A stretch of DNA of 64,000 nucleotides from Bacillota bacterium (GCA_023443925.1 JAEZSL010000082.1:15293-79292), one strand, 5' to 3'. Numbered from the stretch's first letter, positions 1 to 8,653 are shown. The notes: a model not told the origin generated them from the sequence alone. Numbers and translations are program-made.

Positions 1-1722
1 CACAGTATGCATCTTGCATATAGTGAGGATGGGAAGAATTACAAGGAATTAAATCATAATTCCGGCGTTTTATTTGTAAAGGCGACGGAAAATCCGGACG
101 GTACGCTGAATGCGAAAAGTCTTAAGAATCCTTTCCTGTTTAAATTAACCGACAACACATTTGGGGTGCTTGCCATCCGTACGGAGGCTGACGGTACTGA
201 GGATATTTCCAGTAAAGGGTGTGCCCTTTTCTTTACTTCAACCGATCTTTTACATTATACCGAGGTTCAGCCAATTGATTTAAAAGGGAATGCTTATCTT
301 AGTGATATTGCATGTTTTTATGACCAGACTCAAAAGAAGTACATAATAAAGTGGTGTGATACGGCCGGTAATTATTATCAGAACAACATAAAAGATTTTA
401 CAAACCTTTCGGAGGTATCCGAGCCGGAACAAACCGCTGCATTTTCCCTGGATTTTGTGACAGCGGACATTGAAGGTATTCTTCCCAGAAATGTAATAAT
501 GATATCAAAGGATATTGCCCACAGGTTACTCTGTAAGCTTACGGTTCCGGTGAATATTAAAATTAAAGTTCCTGACGAAATTATTGCGGCTTCCGAAAGT
601 GATTTAAAACAAGTGAGAGCAAAAGCAATTTACAGCGACGGAACAACGGCGTCCAAACGGATTGATTGGGATACCAAAGGAATTGACTGGGCAAAGCCGG
701 GAAGTTATAAAGTAACCGGTAACGTTCATCAGGATCACTTTGAGAATCCCATTGCAATAAACCGTGCGGATCCTTGTATCGGAAGGTGGCAGGGCAAGTA
801 TTATTTTATAGCTACCAATGATGCGGATAATAATCATTCCCTTTCTATACGGGAAGCGGATAATATTCCTGATTTAGTACAGGCAAGGGAGACTAAGATA
901 CTGGATACCACTATGTACGAACATCTTGGTAATTTACTCTGGGCACCGGAATTCCATATTATTAAAGACCAACTCTATATCTTCCATGCCGGAACACCGG
1001 GAGAATTCCATAAAGAGCAATCCCATGTCATGAAACTAAAAAAAGGCGGGAACCCGCTCAAGTCCGAGGACTGGTGTATGCCGGTAAGAGTCCTTAAAAA
1101 GGACGGCAGTTATTTATATGATGAAGCTGGAATAACCCTTGATATGACCTGTTTTGAATATGAAGAGAATGTCTATGTTATCTGGGCTCAGCGGCAGTTT
1201 AAGCCGGTGGATCAGGGCTCCTGGCTCTACATTGCCAAGGTTGATTCAGAAAAGCCCTGGCAGCTGATTACAGATCCGGTGCTTATATCAAGGCCTGAAT
1301 ACGGATGGGCGAATAATCATGTTTTTGTAGATGAAGGACCCTTTTGTTTAATAACGGATACCAGGTTATTTGTTACCTTTGCAAGCGCGCTTGTAGATGA
1401 GACTTATACCGTCGGTCTGTTAAGCGCTGAAAGGGATGCCGATTTATTAAATCCTGATAGCTGGATCAAGGAAAATCACCCTATTTTGACGTCCCGATGT
1501 GTACCTGGTGAATATGGTCCCGGTCATAATTCATATGTGATTGATGAAGACGGTACGGTTTGGAATGCTTATCATGCCAGATTTGGAATTGACGAGCCAA
1601 GAAGTTCCGGTATCAGACGGGTACACTTTGATATAGATGGTTATCCGGTACTGGACCTGACAGAAGAGAAGGATTTAGACAGGAATTTAGCTAAAGTATC
1701 CGCAACGGTATATGTTTTTTGA
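1..1722 (+). CDS. GH43-family glycosidase, 5' end cut by the window
   Basis: Probably an intracellular arabinofuranosidase or beta-xylosidase acting on imported xylan fragments. The reading frame is open to base 1. Its first Met (base 7) aligns with about residue 29 of the paralogue at 35421-37238, so roughly 28 residues lie outside the window. Counting from that Met, residues 1-175 form a propeller-like segment that has KNP where active GH43 domains carry the catalytic RDP/ADP. Residues about 178-242 look like a bacterial Ig-like (Big_4) module. Residues 250-571 are the catalytic GH43 propeller: base D255 in ADP, WAPEFH at 312-317, D379 in TLDMT, general acid E443 in EGP and GPGHN around H507. 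The GH39 gene follows after 70 bases on the same strand. Substrate is inferred from context. Confidence 0.85.
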   Translation, partial: HSMHLAYSEDGKNYKELNHNSGVLFVKATENPDGTLNAKSLKNPFLFKLTDNTFGVLAIRTEADGTEDISSKGCALFFTSTDLLHYTEVQPIDLKGNAYLSDIACFYDQTQKKYIIKWCDTAGNYYQNNIKDFTNLSEVSEPEQTAAFSLDFVTADIEGILPRNVIMISKDIAHRLLCKLTVPVNIKIKVPDEIIAASESDLKQVRAKAIYSDGTTASKRIDWDTKGIDWAKPGSYKVTGNVHQDHFENPIAINRADPCIGRWQGKYYFIATNDADNNHSLSIREADNIPDLVQARETKILDTTMYEHLGNLLWAPEFHIIKDQLYIFHAGTPGEFHKEQSHVMKLKKGGNPLKSEDWCMPVRVLKKDGSYLYDEAGITLDMTCFEYEENVYVIWAQRQFKPVDQGSWLYIAKVDSEKPWQLITDPVLISRPEYGWANNHVFVDEGPFCLITDTRLFVTFASALVDETYTVGLLSAERDADLLNPDSWIKENHPILTSRCVPGEYGPGHNSYVIDEDGTVWNAYHARFGIDEPRSSGIRRVHFDIDGYPVLDLTEEKDLDRNLAKVSATVYVF

Positions 1723-1737
1723 TAATTATATAAGAGA

Positions 1738-1792
1738 AAGGTGCCGCCGGTGATTCTTTCACATTATTATAGCGGCTGCAATGGGAGTAAGC
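1738..1792 (+). promoter_or_regulatory. Hairpin leader with GGGAG ribosome site before the GH39 gene
   Basis: A GCCGC/GCGGC stem (1743-1747 with 1772-1776) encloses a small GTGA/TCAC hairpin around ATTCTTTCAC. It is followed at once by GCAATGGGAG and, five bases later, the ATG at 1793. The AAAGG-TGCC-ATTCTTTCAC-GGC order recurs in the leaders at 41530 and 60351. The GGGAG is the ribosome site. The ATG inside ATGGGAG (1781) is in frame but has no ribosome site of its own, so it is not taken as the start. Confidence 0.5.
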
Positions 1793-3304
1793 ATGGAAAA
1801 TAAAGTAGTATGCAGCATTACGAAGTCAGACAGGATTGACTTCCAGAACAACGCTTTGTTCTGCGTCGGCACAGGACGTATGAATTTGGCACTGCGAAAG
1901 GAATATTACAATCAGTTAAAAAAGGTCCAGGAGGAGATCCATTTTTCCCATATCCGGGGACATGGACTATTCTGTGATGATATGGCTATTTATCAAGGCT
2001 ATGAAGAAGATGGAACCATAAAGGCAGAATATAATTTTACCTATGTGGACATGGTTTTTGATGATTATCTGTCCTTAGGCCTGAAGCCCTTTGTGGAATT
2101 AGGATTTATGCCGGAGAAACTGGCCTCCGGAAGGCAGACGGTATTTTACTGGAAAGGAAATGTAACCCCGCCGGCTGATTATAATAGATGGGCGGAGCTT
2201 GTAAAAGCTACGGTAAACCACTGGATTGACCGTTATGGAAGAGAAGAGGTAATAACCTGGCCTTTTGAGGTATGGAATGAACCAAATCTTCCCGGCTTTT
2301 GGAAGGGTGCGGATATGGAGGAGTATTTTCATCTTTATGAAGTGACGGCTAGAGCAGTAAAAGACTGTGATTCTCGCATACGGGTCGGAGGACCGGCGAT
2401 ATGCGGCGTGGATGATGAACGTTGGCTGCGTTGCTTTCTGGAATTCTGCTTAAATAATAAAGTACCGCTGGATTTGGTGACCAGACATGCGTATGCAACC
2501 GACATGCCGGAACGAGACGGACATTATGATTATCAGAATCTTAGAAAACCGGAAGTATTTATAGAGGAGTTAAAGGAAAGCAGGCGGATTATAGACAGTT
2601 TTCCGGAATATTCGGGTATGGAGATGCATCTTACCGAATTCAATACCTCCTACACTCCCCTTAATCCCATTCATGACACAAACCTCAACGCTGCTTACAT
2701 TGCACAGTTATTAAGTGTATTGGGTGATGTATGTGCTTCTTACTCCTATTGGACCTTTGGAGATGTATTCGAAGAGACAGGCGTTTCTTTTACACCGTTC
2801 TCCGGCGGTTTTGGGCTGTTAACAAACGGAATGATTCCAAAACCTACCTACTGGACCTTTGCGTTCTACCGCAAATTGGGTGCCGAGGCGGTAACACGCA
2901 GTGAAAATTATGTTATTACCAGAAACGATAAAGGCGGGATCTATGGTGTTGCCTGGAATCCGGTAGATAGCTTTACGGATAAGGAACTTTCCATACAGCT
3001 TAAACTTGAACTGGATAATGGGGAATACAGCATGATTACAAGACTGGTGGATGAAGATACCTGTAATCCTCTTAGAGCCTGGATTAATATGGGTTCACCG
3101 GCTAATTTGAATAAAGAACAGAAAGAACTGTTATTAGAATGTGCGAAACCACTGGTGAAATCAGAACGGTTAAGTGTTACGGATAATGCCGCGGTTGTGG
3201 ATGTTACTTTGTCCTCCAATGCATTATACAGTTTTGAAATACAACGGATTTTTCCGGAAACCGACAGAGGTTTTAAACCAGAACGAATCAGGGGAGCAGT
3301 GTGA
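1793..3304 (+). CDS. GH39 beta-xylosidase
   Basis: Hydrolyses beta-1,4-xylosyl units from the non-reducing end of xylo-oligosaccharides, probably in the cytoplasm because no signal peptide is present. The TIM-barrel hallmarks of GH39 are visible: general acid/base Glu in WNEPN (E163 from this start) and nucleophile Glu in LTEFNTSY (E282). A C-terminal beta-rich region follows from about residue 370. Length (503 residues) is normal for GH39 xylosidases. I start at 1793 because GGGAG lies five bases upstream. The in-frame ATG at 1781 would add only MGVS and has no ribosome site. It lies between the GH43 and an esterase, suggesting one xylan-processing operon. Its last bases supply the GGGGAG site for the mini-ORF at 3301. 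Confidence 0.9.
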   Translation: MENKVVCSITKSDRIDFQNNALFCVGTGRMNLALRKEYYNQLKKVQEEIHFSHIRGHGLFCDDMAIYQGYEEDGTIKAEYNFTYVDMVFDDYLSLGLKPFVELGFMPEKLASGRQTVFYWKGNVTPPADYNRWAELVKATVNHWIDRYGREEVITWPFEVWNEPNLPGFWKGADMEEYFHLYEVTARAVKDCDSRIRVGGPAICGVDDERWLRCFLEFCLNNKVPLDLVTRHAYATDMPERDGHYDYQNLRKPEVFIEELKESRRIIDSFPEYSGMEMHLTEFNTSYTPLNPIHDTNLNAAYIAQLLSVLGDVCASYSYWTFGDVFEETGVSFTPFSGGFGLLTNGMIPKPTYWTFAFYRKLGAEAVTRSENYVITRNDKGGIYGVAWNPVDSFTDKELSIQLKLELDNGEYSMITRLVDEDTCNPLRAWINMGSPANLNKEQKELLLECAKPLVKSERLSVTDNAAVVDVTLSSNALYSFEIQRIFPETDRGFKPERIRGAV

Positions 3305-3345
3305 ATTATAAAGTACATAATTCACACCCTGATATGAGGCAGTAA
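3301..3345 (+). CDS. Leader mini-ORF, copy 1 (14 codons, GTG start)
   Basis: GTG is preceded by GGGGAG at a four-base spacing, and the frame runs 14 codons to TAA (reads MNYKVHNSHPDMRQ). The start codon sits in the 5' arm of a 9-bp hairpin and the stop codon begins the next hairpin. The ribosome site lies in the last codons of the GH39 gene, so ribosomes finishing GH39 could enter it. Codon order resembles the repeat units near 8291 (AAT TAT after the start; GAT ATR AGG near the end). No known peptide family is recognised, and translation is unproven. Confidence 0.4.
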   Translation: MNYKVHNSHPDMRQ

Positions 3346-3383
3346 ATCATCTGCTCACAGATGATTTATGCAATGGGAGCAGT

Positions 3384-3428
3384 GTGAATTATAAAGTACA
3401 TAATTCACACCCTGATATGAGGCAGTAA
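3384..3428 (+). CDS. Leader mini-ORF, copy 2 (14 codons, GTG start)
   Basis: An exact copy of the peptide frame at 3301, using the TGGGAG at the end of the first module as its ribosome site. The second module ends with GGGGAGCAAT, after which the esterase has its own AGGAGG at 3477-3482. Perfect preservation of frame and both hairpins in both copies is the main support for function, although a recent duplication would also explain it. Confidence 0.4.
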   Translation: MNYKVHNSHPDMRQ

Positions 3429-3489
3429 ATCATCTGTGCACAGATGATTTATGCAAGGGGAGCAATTTAATTAACAGGAGGAAAGGGTT

Positions 3490-4557
3490 ATGAGTTTTTA
3501 TGAGGCAGAAGTTTTACCTGAGGAATATAAAAGGGCGGCGAAAGATTCACAGCAGGGTACACTAGAGGATATTTCATACAGCGTCGGAAACTATATTAAC
3601 CAGTCAAGACAGTTCGTTACAAATCAAATGATAAATGAGAAAGAAACAGGCAGAGAAACCGTAAGCGGTGCCCCAATCACCAAGAAATGCAGTGTTTATC
3701 TGCCAGCCGGTTATGATAAGAAGGATAAAGCGGTAAAATACGATGTTTTATATCTGCTTCATGGGGTAGGCGGAAGCCGTGAGGAATGGTTATCCGGAAA
3801 TGGCAAAACCGATGGGAATTATACCATATGCAACCTATTTGATAACCTGATTGCATATGGAGAAATAAAACCCCTTATCGTTGTTTTTCCGGAAGGCAGA
3901 AGTGCCTGTGACTGGACGGATACTTCTTTTAATCCGGAGGGGACCAATCTGCTGGGTTTTTACTATTTTGACTATGAATTAAGATATGATTTGATTCCAT
4001 ACATAGAAGAAAACTATAACACTTATGCCAGAATTATGGATAGGTCTTTAGAGGCTATAGACTACAACCGTATGCACAGGGCCATTGGAGGTTTGTCCAT
4101 GGGTGGGATGCAGACACTGAATTTAGGAATAGGCGGTTACCGTTTTGATTCTGTTGTATTTGCTGGAGGAGAAAGCAGGTGGGAAAACGGTCTTACGGCA
4201 ACCGTACCAGCCCCGGGTATGCTGGATTTGTTCTCCTATGCAGGTGCCTTTTCCAATGCCCCTACTTCCAGTGAAGGTAAAATTCTGGGACATAGTATAA
4301 AAGCAGGCCATAAACTTCAGTTACTCTATATGACCTGCGGTGATGCCGATGAGGTAGCATACGGGGCAGGCTATTTAACAGCAATAAAGGGGCTTAAGGA
4401 TGCTGCGGGAGATAACCTGGGAGATTTTTTCCGGATTATAATAAAGGATGGGGTTCATGATTTTTCGGTGTGGAACAACGGTGCCTATAATTTTAGCCGT
4501 CTATCCTTTGGGAAGCTGTTAGAACACCATGAGCAGACAACTGCACTAATGTGTTAA
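3490..4557 (+). CDS. CE1-like carbohydrate esterase (esterase D / feruloyl or acetyl-xylan type)
   Basis: An alpha/beta hydrolase that probably removes acetyl or feruloyl groups from imported xylan oligosaccharides. After about 60 residues of N-terminal extension come YLLHGVGG (88-95, oxyanion region), the nucleophile elbow GLSMGG with S203, an acidic residue in GDADE (D285 or D287) and the catalytic histidine in DGVHDFSVW (H323). The layout matches the esterase/PHB depolymerase group that includes CE1. No signal peptide is seen, so it is intracellular, consistent with neighbours. AGGAGG lies seven bases upstream of the ATG. The downstream carboxylesterase gene starts 37 bases later. Acetyl versus feruloyl specificity cannot be read from sequence. 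Confidence 0.8.
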   Translation: MSFYEAEVLPEEYKRAAKDSQQGTLEDISYSVGNYINQSRQFVTNQMINEKETGRETVSGAPITKKCSVYLPAGYDKKDKAVKYDVLYLLHGVGGSREEWLSGNGKTDGNYTICNLFDNLIAYGEIKPLIVVFPEGRSACDWTDTSFNPEGTNLLGFYYFDYELRYDLIPYIEENYNTYARIMDRSLEAIDYNRMHRAIGGLSMGGMQTLNLGIGGYRFDSVVFAGGESRWENGLTATVPAPGMLDLFSYAGAFSNAPTSSEGKILGHSIKAGHKLQLLYMTCGDADEVAYGAGYLTAIKGLKDAAGDNLGDFFRIIIKDGVHDFSVWNNGAYNFSRLSFGKLLEHHEQTTALMC

Positions 4558-4594
4558 AAAGGTAAATATTTATTAAAGAATGGAGGAGGTATAT

Positions 4595-6115
4595 ATGTTA
4601 CGAATAGTAAAAACAGAAAACGGTGTGGTACAGGGGTTACCGGCAGCAGATCCGAGAATTACAAGTTTTAAAGGCATTCCTTTTGCAGCACCTCCCATTG
4701 GAGAGAACCGCTTTCGGGCTCCAATGCCTGCCAAGAACTGGGAGGGGGTACGAAAAGCCTTTGAATTCGCACCGATATCACTGCAGCCAACGCCGGGGCT
4801 AAATAAAGAGGATATCTATACCAGGGAGTGGGCGGTTGACCCGGAGATTCCCATGGATGAGGATTGCCTTTATCTGAATGTATGGACACCAGCTTTAACG
4901 ACAGACGAAAAACTTCCGGTTTATGTATGGTATTTCGGAGGGGGTCTTCAAGTAGGTAATACGGCTGAGATGGAGTTTGACGGGGAGAGAATCGCCAGGA
5001 GGGGTATCGTTGTAGTAACAGTTAATTACCGGTTGAATGTATTCGGATTTTTATGTCATCCAGAAATAACCGCAGAATCGCCGGAGGCTCCCGGAAATTT
5101 CGGACATCTGGACCAGCAGGCAGGAACCAGGTGGGTCAAACGCAATATTGCTTCCTTTGGAGGGGATCCGGATAATATAACCATCGGTGGTCAGTCCGCC
5201 GGCGGAGCCAGTGTCATGAGTCAGCTTACGTCACCTCAGAATGAGGGGCTTTTTCAAAAGGCAATTGTGGAAAGTGGTATGATAATAGGGCTTTACCCGG
5301 GTAATTTTGAATTTGGCGCAAAAAAAGCTTTAGCGGAGGAAGAGCAGGAAGGAAAAACATTTTTTGAATTTCTTGGTGTTTCTTCTTTAAAAGAAGCCAG
5401 AGCCCTGGAAGCAGAATATATCAATAAGAAAGCCCAGGAATATAACAGATTCTGGGGTACTGTGGTGGATAATAAGTTTTGCATAGGCAGTCCTTTTGAA
5501 CTTGTCGCCAGGGATAAAGCCATGAAGATTCCGATGATGTTCGGACATACCTCATCAGAGTTTTATTGTGAACCCAAAGCAGGTACCGCCCAGGAATTCC
5601 ATAAAATGGCCGTAGATTTATTCGGTGAGGATGCAGAGGAATTTTTGAAATTATGCAATGCGTCTTCCGGAAACGTAGAAGAGATGATAAGCCGTGCTTC
5701 GGTACGAATTGTTGAATACGCAAACCGGATTGCTGCCGGTGCCAATGAGGTTTCCCTTAAAAAGGTTCCTATGTATTACTATGTTTTTGATGCTGAAATT
5801 CCTGGTTACGATAACCCCGGCACCTTCCACTCCGTGGACCTGTGGTTTTTCTTTGAAACCCTTGCAAAATGTATAAGACCTTTTGTGGGTAAACATTACG
5901 ATCTTGCACGTCAGATGTGCAATTACTGGGCTAATTTCATTCGTTCCGGCGATCCCAACGGAAAAGATGCGGACGGAGAAGATATGCCTCTATGGGAACC
6001 TTATAAAAAAGAAGCCCCCTTTGGTATGGTTTTTGGGGAAAAGTCTGAGTTTGTCAAAGCGTGGCCGGGGGAAGTAATGCAGTTTCTGGTAAAAAAATAT
6101 CTAAGCTCCTTATAA
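4595..6115 (+). CDS. Type B carboxylesterase
   Basis: A serine carboxylesterase of the cholinesterase/PNB-esterase fold, likely removing acyl groups from sugars. Seen: the family N-terminus with GIPFAAPP, EDCLYLNVW, the oxyanion segment near YFGGGLQVG, and the nucleophile in GGQSAGGAS at about residue 201. The catalytic histidine is probably in the FHSVDLWFFF segment. Length of about 506 residues is typical. The start at 4595 is chosen because GGAGGAGG (4582-4589) sits five bases before this ATG. The earlier ATG at 4580 overlaps that ribosome site. It follows the CE1-like esterase and converges on the GH31 gene 20 bases downstream. True substrate unknown; two adjacent esterases suggest heavily acylated xylan. 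Confidence 0.85.
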   Translation: MLRIVKTENGVVQGLPAADPRITSFKGIPFAAPPIGENRFRAPMPAKNWEGVRKAFEFAPISLQPTPGLNKEDIYTREWAVDPEIPMDEDCLYLNVWTPALTTDEKLPVYVWYFGGGLQVGNTAEMEFDGERIARRGIVVVTVNYRLNVFGFLCHPEITAESPEAPGNFGHLDQQAGTRWVKRNIASFGGDPDNITIGGQSAGGASVMSQLTSPQNEGLFQKAIVESGMIIGLYPGNFEFGAKKALAEEEQEGKTFFEFLGVSSLKEARALEAEYINKKAQEYNRFWGTVVDNKFCIGSPFELVARDKAMKIPMMFGHTSSEFYCEPKAGTAQEFHKMAVDLFGEDAEEFLKLCNASSGNVEEMISRASVRIVEYANRIAAGANEVSLKKVPMYYYVFDAEIPGYDNPGTFHSVDLWFFFETLAKCIRPFVGKHYDLARQMCNYWANFIRSGDPNGKDADGEDMPLWEPYKKEAPFGMVFGEKSEFVKAWPGEVMQFLVKKYLSSL

Positions 6116-6135
6116 AGAAAGTGGAATTGGATTTA

Positions 6136-8127
6136 CTATTTTAAAACGGAATCAAACACCTGCAGCACCTCGCTGCCATTTTTGATAAAAGCAATAAATT
6201 CATGGATTTCCGCGTTTACCATAACTGTTTTTTTACCCTCATAATTCTGCCCGTCATTGATGTTAATCCAGTTTCCTTCCGGCAGATATACTTTACGCTG
6301 TGTAATGCCCTGTTCCAAAATAGGAGCGAAGAGAATGTCCTCTCCGAACATATACTGGTCATCAAGGGTATAACAGGTTTCGTCCTCATAGAAATCATAA
6401 AACATTGGACGCATAATAGGTGAGCCGGTAGCAGCTGCAATATCCATGTACTTTAGGATATAGGGTTTTAACCCTTCTCTTAGTTTAAGTAAATTTTTAA
6501 TTATTGGATAATTTCGTTCCCCGAAACTCCAGATTTCATTATCTCCGCCGCTTTTTTCTTTTACTTCCGGATAGTGGTCCACCTGGCCGGTCATTCGGTT
6601 TCTTACCCCGTGAAGGCGCATGACAGGGCAGAATAAGCCGAATTGAAACCAGCGGATAATAAGTTCACGGAAATACTCGCTTTCAATATTACCGGAATGA
6701 AAGCCGCCGATATCGCTGTTCCACCAGGGAATACCGGACATTGCCATGGAAAGGCCGCTGGTAACGCTTTGTCTGAGTGCAGTAAAGGTTGACGGGATAT
6801 CACCATTCCAGGCAAGGGCTCCAAAGCGCTGGCTGCCGGGATAAGCCGCACGGGTAAGAGATATGATTTCCTCTTCTCCTTCCGACTTAAGACCATCATA
6901 AAAAAGTTTGGAATAATAATAGGGGTAAAGAAGTGCCGTTTGTGCGCCGTTTCCGGCATAAAAATGAAGGTTGTTAAACTGCTGGGGATGAACCTCAGGT
7001 TCTGCTTCATCAAGCCAAAAGCTTTTAATACCGTATTTATAATAGTTCTCTTTTATTTTACTCCAAACATAAGATCCGGTTTCCGGATTCGTGGGATCGA
7101 TAAAGGTCTGCTGGCCATAGAAGCTGAATATGCCGTATTGTCCGTTTTCGGTACGAACCAGCATATTTTCCTCTTCCATAGTGGAATAGTTTTCGCTGTC
7201 CGGGTTAATGGTGGGCCAGATAGATACAACGGGGCGGATTCCTAAGGCTTTCAGCTCTTCACACATGGCTTTTGGGTCAGGCCAATATTTGGGATCAAAT
7301 TTCCATTCACCCTGTTCGGTCCAGTGGAAATAATCGATCACAATAGCCGCCAGAGGAATTTCTCTTTTATGATATTCTCTTGCAACAGCCAGGAGGTCAG
7401 CCTGGCTTTCATAACGAAGCTTGCTTTGCCAGAAGCCCGCAGCCCAACTGGGGAAGGCAGGAGCGTAACCGGTTAGGTCGCAATAGGTTTTTAAAACATC
7501 GGCAGGACGTTCTCCGGTATATATAAGATAATCAATTTGATAAGCATTCCCGGAGCACCAGAGGGTATGGTTATTGGTTGTTTCACAGTATCCCGGTGAA
7601 GGATTATTCCAAAAAAAGCCGTAACCCAGTGAAGAATAAAGAACCGGCAGCGCTGATTTAGTGTTATAATGGACAAGATTACAGCTGCAGCCTTTTCTGT
7701 CAAGCTGGTCTTCCTGTTCCTGGCCAAGCCCGTAGAAATGTTCGCCGGGATTACTCTTAAAGATAGCCTTAACCTGATAATTATTTCCGCTTAGATGGGT
7801 AAAACGTGTAACAGGATCACCTTCCTCTTTTGAACAGAGTATTTCTATGCCTTTGCGGTAAAAAGTGATAACACTTGGCTCCCAGCCCCCACCGGTACTT
7901 ATGGAAGCGGAGATACTTCCGTTTGTAATGACAGCCTGCTTTTCATCACCTGTAATCTGACAGTCACTTTTTGTTACCGATGGCAGTAAAGTCCAATTCT
8001 CACTGGAAATCGTACTGTTTCTGGTGGAACGGTACCGCAGGCAGTTTATGCCGTAAGGCTCAATAACGGTAAGTTCGTCTTTTCTTTTAAATACTATTTT
8101 ATCTGTGGAAATTGTAAGTTTACCCAT
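6136..8127 (-). CDS. GH31 alpha-glycosidase, probably alpha-xylosidase
   Basis: Retaining alpha-glycosidase. The substrate is likely alpha-xylosyl decorations of xyloglucan oligosaccharides or alpha-glucosides. An N-terminal beta-sandwich (about 1-220) precedes the barrel. The nucleophile is D373 in FWLDEAEPE, and the acid/base is D443 in WNGDI. PSWAAGFWQSK and the Trp-rich IPWWNSDIGG segment are also family hallmarks. The DEAEPE form resembles GH31 alpha-xylosidases more than the maltase-type DMNEP motif. Start ATG has AGGAG seven bases upstream. There is no signal peptide. It is transcribed away from the AraC gene at 8655, and the 527-base gap between them holds the repeat array. A second, distinct GH31 lies at 17254. 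Confidence 0.85.
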   Translation of the reverse strand: MGKLTISTDKIVFKRKDELTVIEPYGINCLRYRSTRNSTISSENWTLLPSVTKSDCQITGDEKQAVITNGSISASISTGGGWEPSVITFYRKGIEILCSKEEGDPVTRFTHLSGNNYQVKAIFKSNPGEHFYGLGQEQEDQLDRKGCSCNLVHYNTKSALPVLYSSLGYGFFWNNPSPGYCETTNNHTLWCSGNAYQIDYLIYTGERPADVLKTYCDLTGYAPAFPSWAAGFWQSKLRYESQADLLAVAREYHKREIPLAAIVIDYFHWTEQGEWKFDPKYWPDPKAMCEELKALGIRPVVSIWPTINPDSENYSTMEEENMLVRTENGQYGIFSFYGQQTFIDPTNPETGSYVWSKIKENYYKYGIKSFWLDEAEPEVHPQQFNNLHFYAGNGAQTALLYPYYYSKLFYDGLKSEGEEEIISLTRAAYPGSQRFGALAWNGDIPSTFTALRQSVTSGLSMAMSGIPWWNSDIGGFHSGNIESEYFRELIIRWFQFGLFCPVMRLHGVRNRMTGQVDHYPEVKEKSGGDNEIWSFGERNYPIIKNLLKLREGLKPYILKYMDIAAATGSPIMRPMFYDFYEDETCYTLDDQYMFGEDILFAPILEQGITQRKVYLPEGNWININDGQNYEGKKTVMVNAEIHEFIAFIKNGSEVLQVFDSVLK

Positions 8128-8290
8128 TGGTCTGCTCCTTATTCTATGGATTTCATAGTGTATATCAGCCGGTTTATTTGTATTAACCCGGACCTGATCC
8201 TGACTATACTTTAGTAAAACCGTGGCAGATTGTCTTTAACTAATTTGTGCAGTATTGATACAATTTTGATATACATATAGAGCGGGTTTA

Positions 8291-8605
8291 AATTATGAAG
8301 AACCATGTTTATACGCTAATATAAGAATGTAACGGAGTAAGTTTGAATATGAAGAATCATGTTTAAATCCTGATATAAGAATGTAATGGAAAAAGTATGA
8401 ATTACGAAGAACCAAGTTTATACACTAATATAAGGATGTACGGAGAAATGTCTGAATTAAGAAGAACCATATTTAAACACTGACATAAGGATGTAACGGA
8501 TAAATATGAATTATGAAGAACCAGGTTTAAACCCGATATAAGGATGTAGTTAAAAATCGAATTATAAAATGTGATAATTCATATACAATATAAGTCATGC
8601 AAGGG
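8291..8605 (+). repeat. Degenerate array of about 55-bp leader units
   Basis: Six units begin near 8291, 8346, 8400, 8455, 8509 and 8560 (spacings 55, 54, 55, 54, 51). The unit consensus is a start-like TTG/ATG, AATTATGAAGAACCA, a TTTA-rich part, CTGATATAAGGATGTAA and CGGAGTAAG. Read as codons it gives a 14-codon frame with AAT TAT after the start and GAT ATA AGG ATG TAA at the end, matching the module at 3301. The CGGAG of one unit stands five bases before the next TTG. Single-base indels break the frame in several units, so most copies look decayed. The last unit (8560) regains a GAATTAT/ATAATTC hairpin. Contiguous units without unique spacers rule out CRISPR. Confidence 0.7.
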
Positions 8606-8614
8606 AACAATTTT

Positions 8615-8653
8615 GTGAAATGCAGCTCAGTATGCAGCTGCGAGGAGGTATAG
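8615..8653 (+). CDS. Cys-rich leader mini-ORF before the AraC gene
   Basis: GTG with AAGGGAA seven bases upstream opens a 12-codon frame (reads MKCSSVCSCEEV) whose TAG ends one base before the AraC ATG. A GCAGCT/AGCTGC hairpin (8622-8627 with 8636-8641) lies inside the frame, directly before the GAGGAGG ribosome site of the AraC gene. This tight stop-to-start spacing recurs at 37337, 41551 and 60370. Translation is unproven. Confidence 0.35.
   Translation: MKCSSVCSCEEV

Larger units (their letters stand above)
3291..3456 (+). repeat. Tandem duplicate of an 83-bp hairpin and mini-ORF leader module
   Basis: Two nearly identical 83-bp units (3291-3373 and 3374-3456) fill the gap between the GH39 and esterase genes. 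Each holds, in order: GGGAG plus four bases and a GTG start; a perfect 9-bp hairpin whose 5' arm contains that GTG (3301-3309 with 3317-3325; second copy 3384-3408); a 14-codon frame; a perfect 10-bp hairpin starting at the stop codon (3344-3353 with 3358-3367; second copy 3427-3450); then GCAATGGGAG or GCAAGGGGAG. The units differ at only a few bases, so the duplication is recent or conserved. No long T-run follows the hairpins, so they are poor terminators. Translational control or RNA processing is more likely. Confidence 0.75.

Noticed and set aside
5421..5896. Overlapping minus-strand frames of 60-100 codons inside the carboxylesterase
   Set aside because: They lie antisense to a well-supported esterase, have no ribosome sites and show no recognisable motif.
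6603..7245. Frames of 101 and 136 codons overlapping the GH31 gene
   Set aside because: They fall fully within conserved GH31 coding sequence, including the catalytic region; no independent support.
8291..8605. CRISPR array
   Set aside because: Repeats are contiguous at about 55 bp with no unique spacers, and no cas genes are near.
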